Shown piece by piece: positions 6,178 through 6,185 of a DNA stretch of 6,185 nucleotides; within the stretch, counting starts at the first letter, position 1; each line of letters starts with the position of its first letter. Source of the stretch: JBGCEZ01 sp045106735 (GTDB lineage: Bacteria; Planctomycetota; Phycisphaerae; Phycisphaerales; SM1A02); NCBI GenBank assembly GCA_045106735.1, contig JBGCEZ010000059.1, forward strand, positions 1-6,185, in the 5' to 3' direction. A program made the position numbers and the translations under genes. The notes below the pieces were generated by a model. That model did not search any database, was not told the origin of the DNA, and worked only from the letters and a program-made list of their open reading frames with translations.

Positions 6178-6185
6178 CCCACGCG

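Overview
The window reads as high-GC bacterial DNA, most likely from Planctomycetota and probably a Phycisphaerae-like lineage. This is inferred from protein style: a C-terminal PEP-CTERM-like sorting tail with a PGPG core, calcium-loop repeats of the type DCNGNGIPDSCDI, a dockerin-like tail ending in GAWGPC, and a secreted formylglycine sulfatase. No rRNA or other taxonomic marker is present, so the assignment is tentative.

Layout. (1) Positions 2-196 hold the 3' end of an exported-protein gene that ends in a PEP-CTERM-like tail. (2) After 19 bases, and probably in the same operon, comes a gene for a very large exported mosaic protein (216-3196). It carries seven FG-GAP (integrin-alpha-like) propeller units, calcium-loop repeats, a von Willebrand A-like domain and a dockerin-like tail. 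(3) A strong stem-loop (3246-3281) lies between this gene and a convergent gene. (4) The convergent minus-strand gene (about 3295-4329) encodes a SprT-like zinc metallopeptidase with an HELLH motif. (5) A divergent intergenic region of about 313 bases contains a palindrome and a candidate promoter. (6) Positions 4643-6142 encode a secreted arylsulfatase-type enzyme. The final 43 bases hold only a possible stem-loop.

The most notable observation is at the start of the large mosaic gene. The only start with a good ribosome binding site is ATG 216. It is followed within 11 bases by a (CA)9 microsatellite (229-247). In the length present here, the ATG frame runs into a stop at 276-278. The long open frame, which begins with a clear signal-peptide core, is in another register. 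Removing one CA unit (or adding two) joins the ATG exactly to that core and gives a 992-residue secreted protein. This is the layout of a phase-variable contingency locus switching an adhesin-like surface protein. A sequencing or assembly error in the repeat is the main alternative.

The genes do not form an obvious single pathway. The first two are exported or surface proteins that probably share a transcript. The metallopeptidase and the sulfatase are divergently oriented and look like independent functions.
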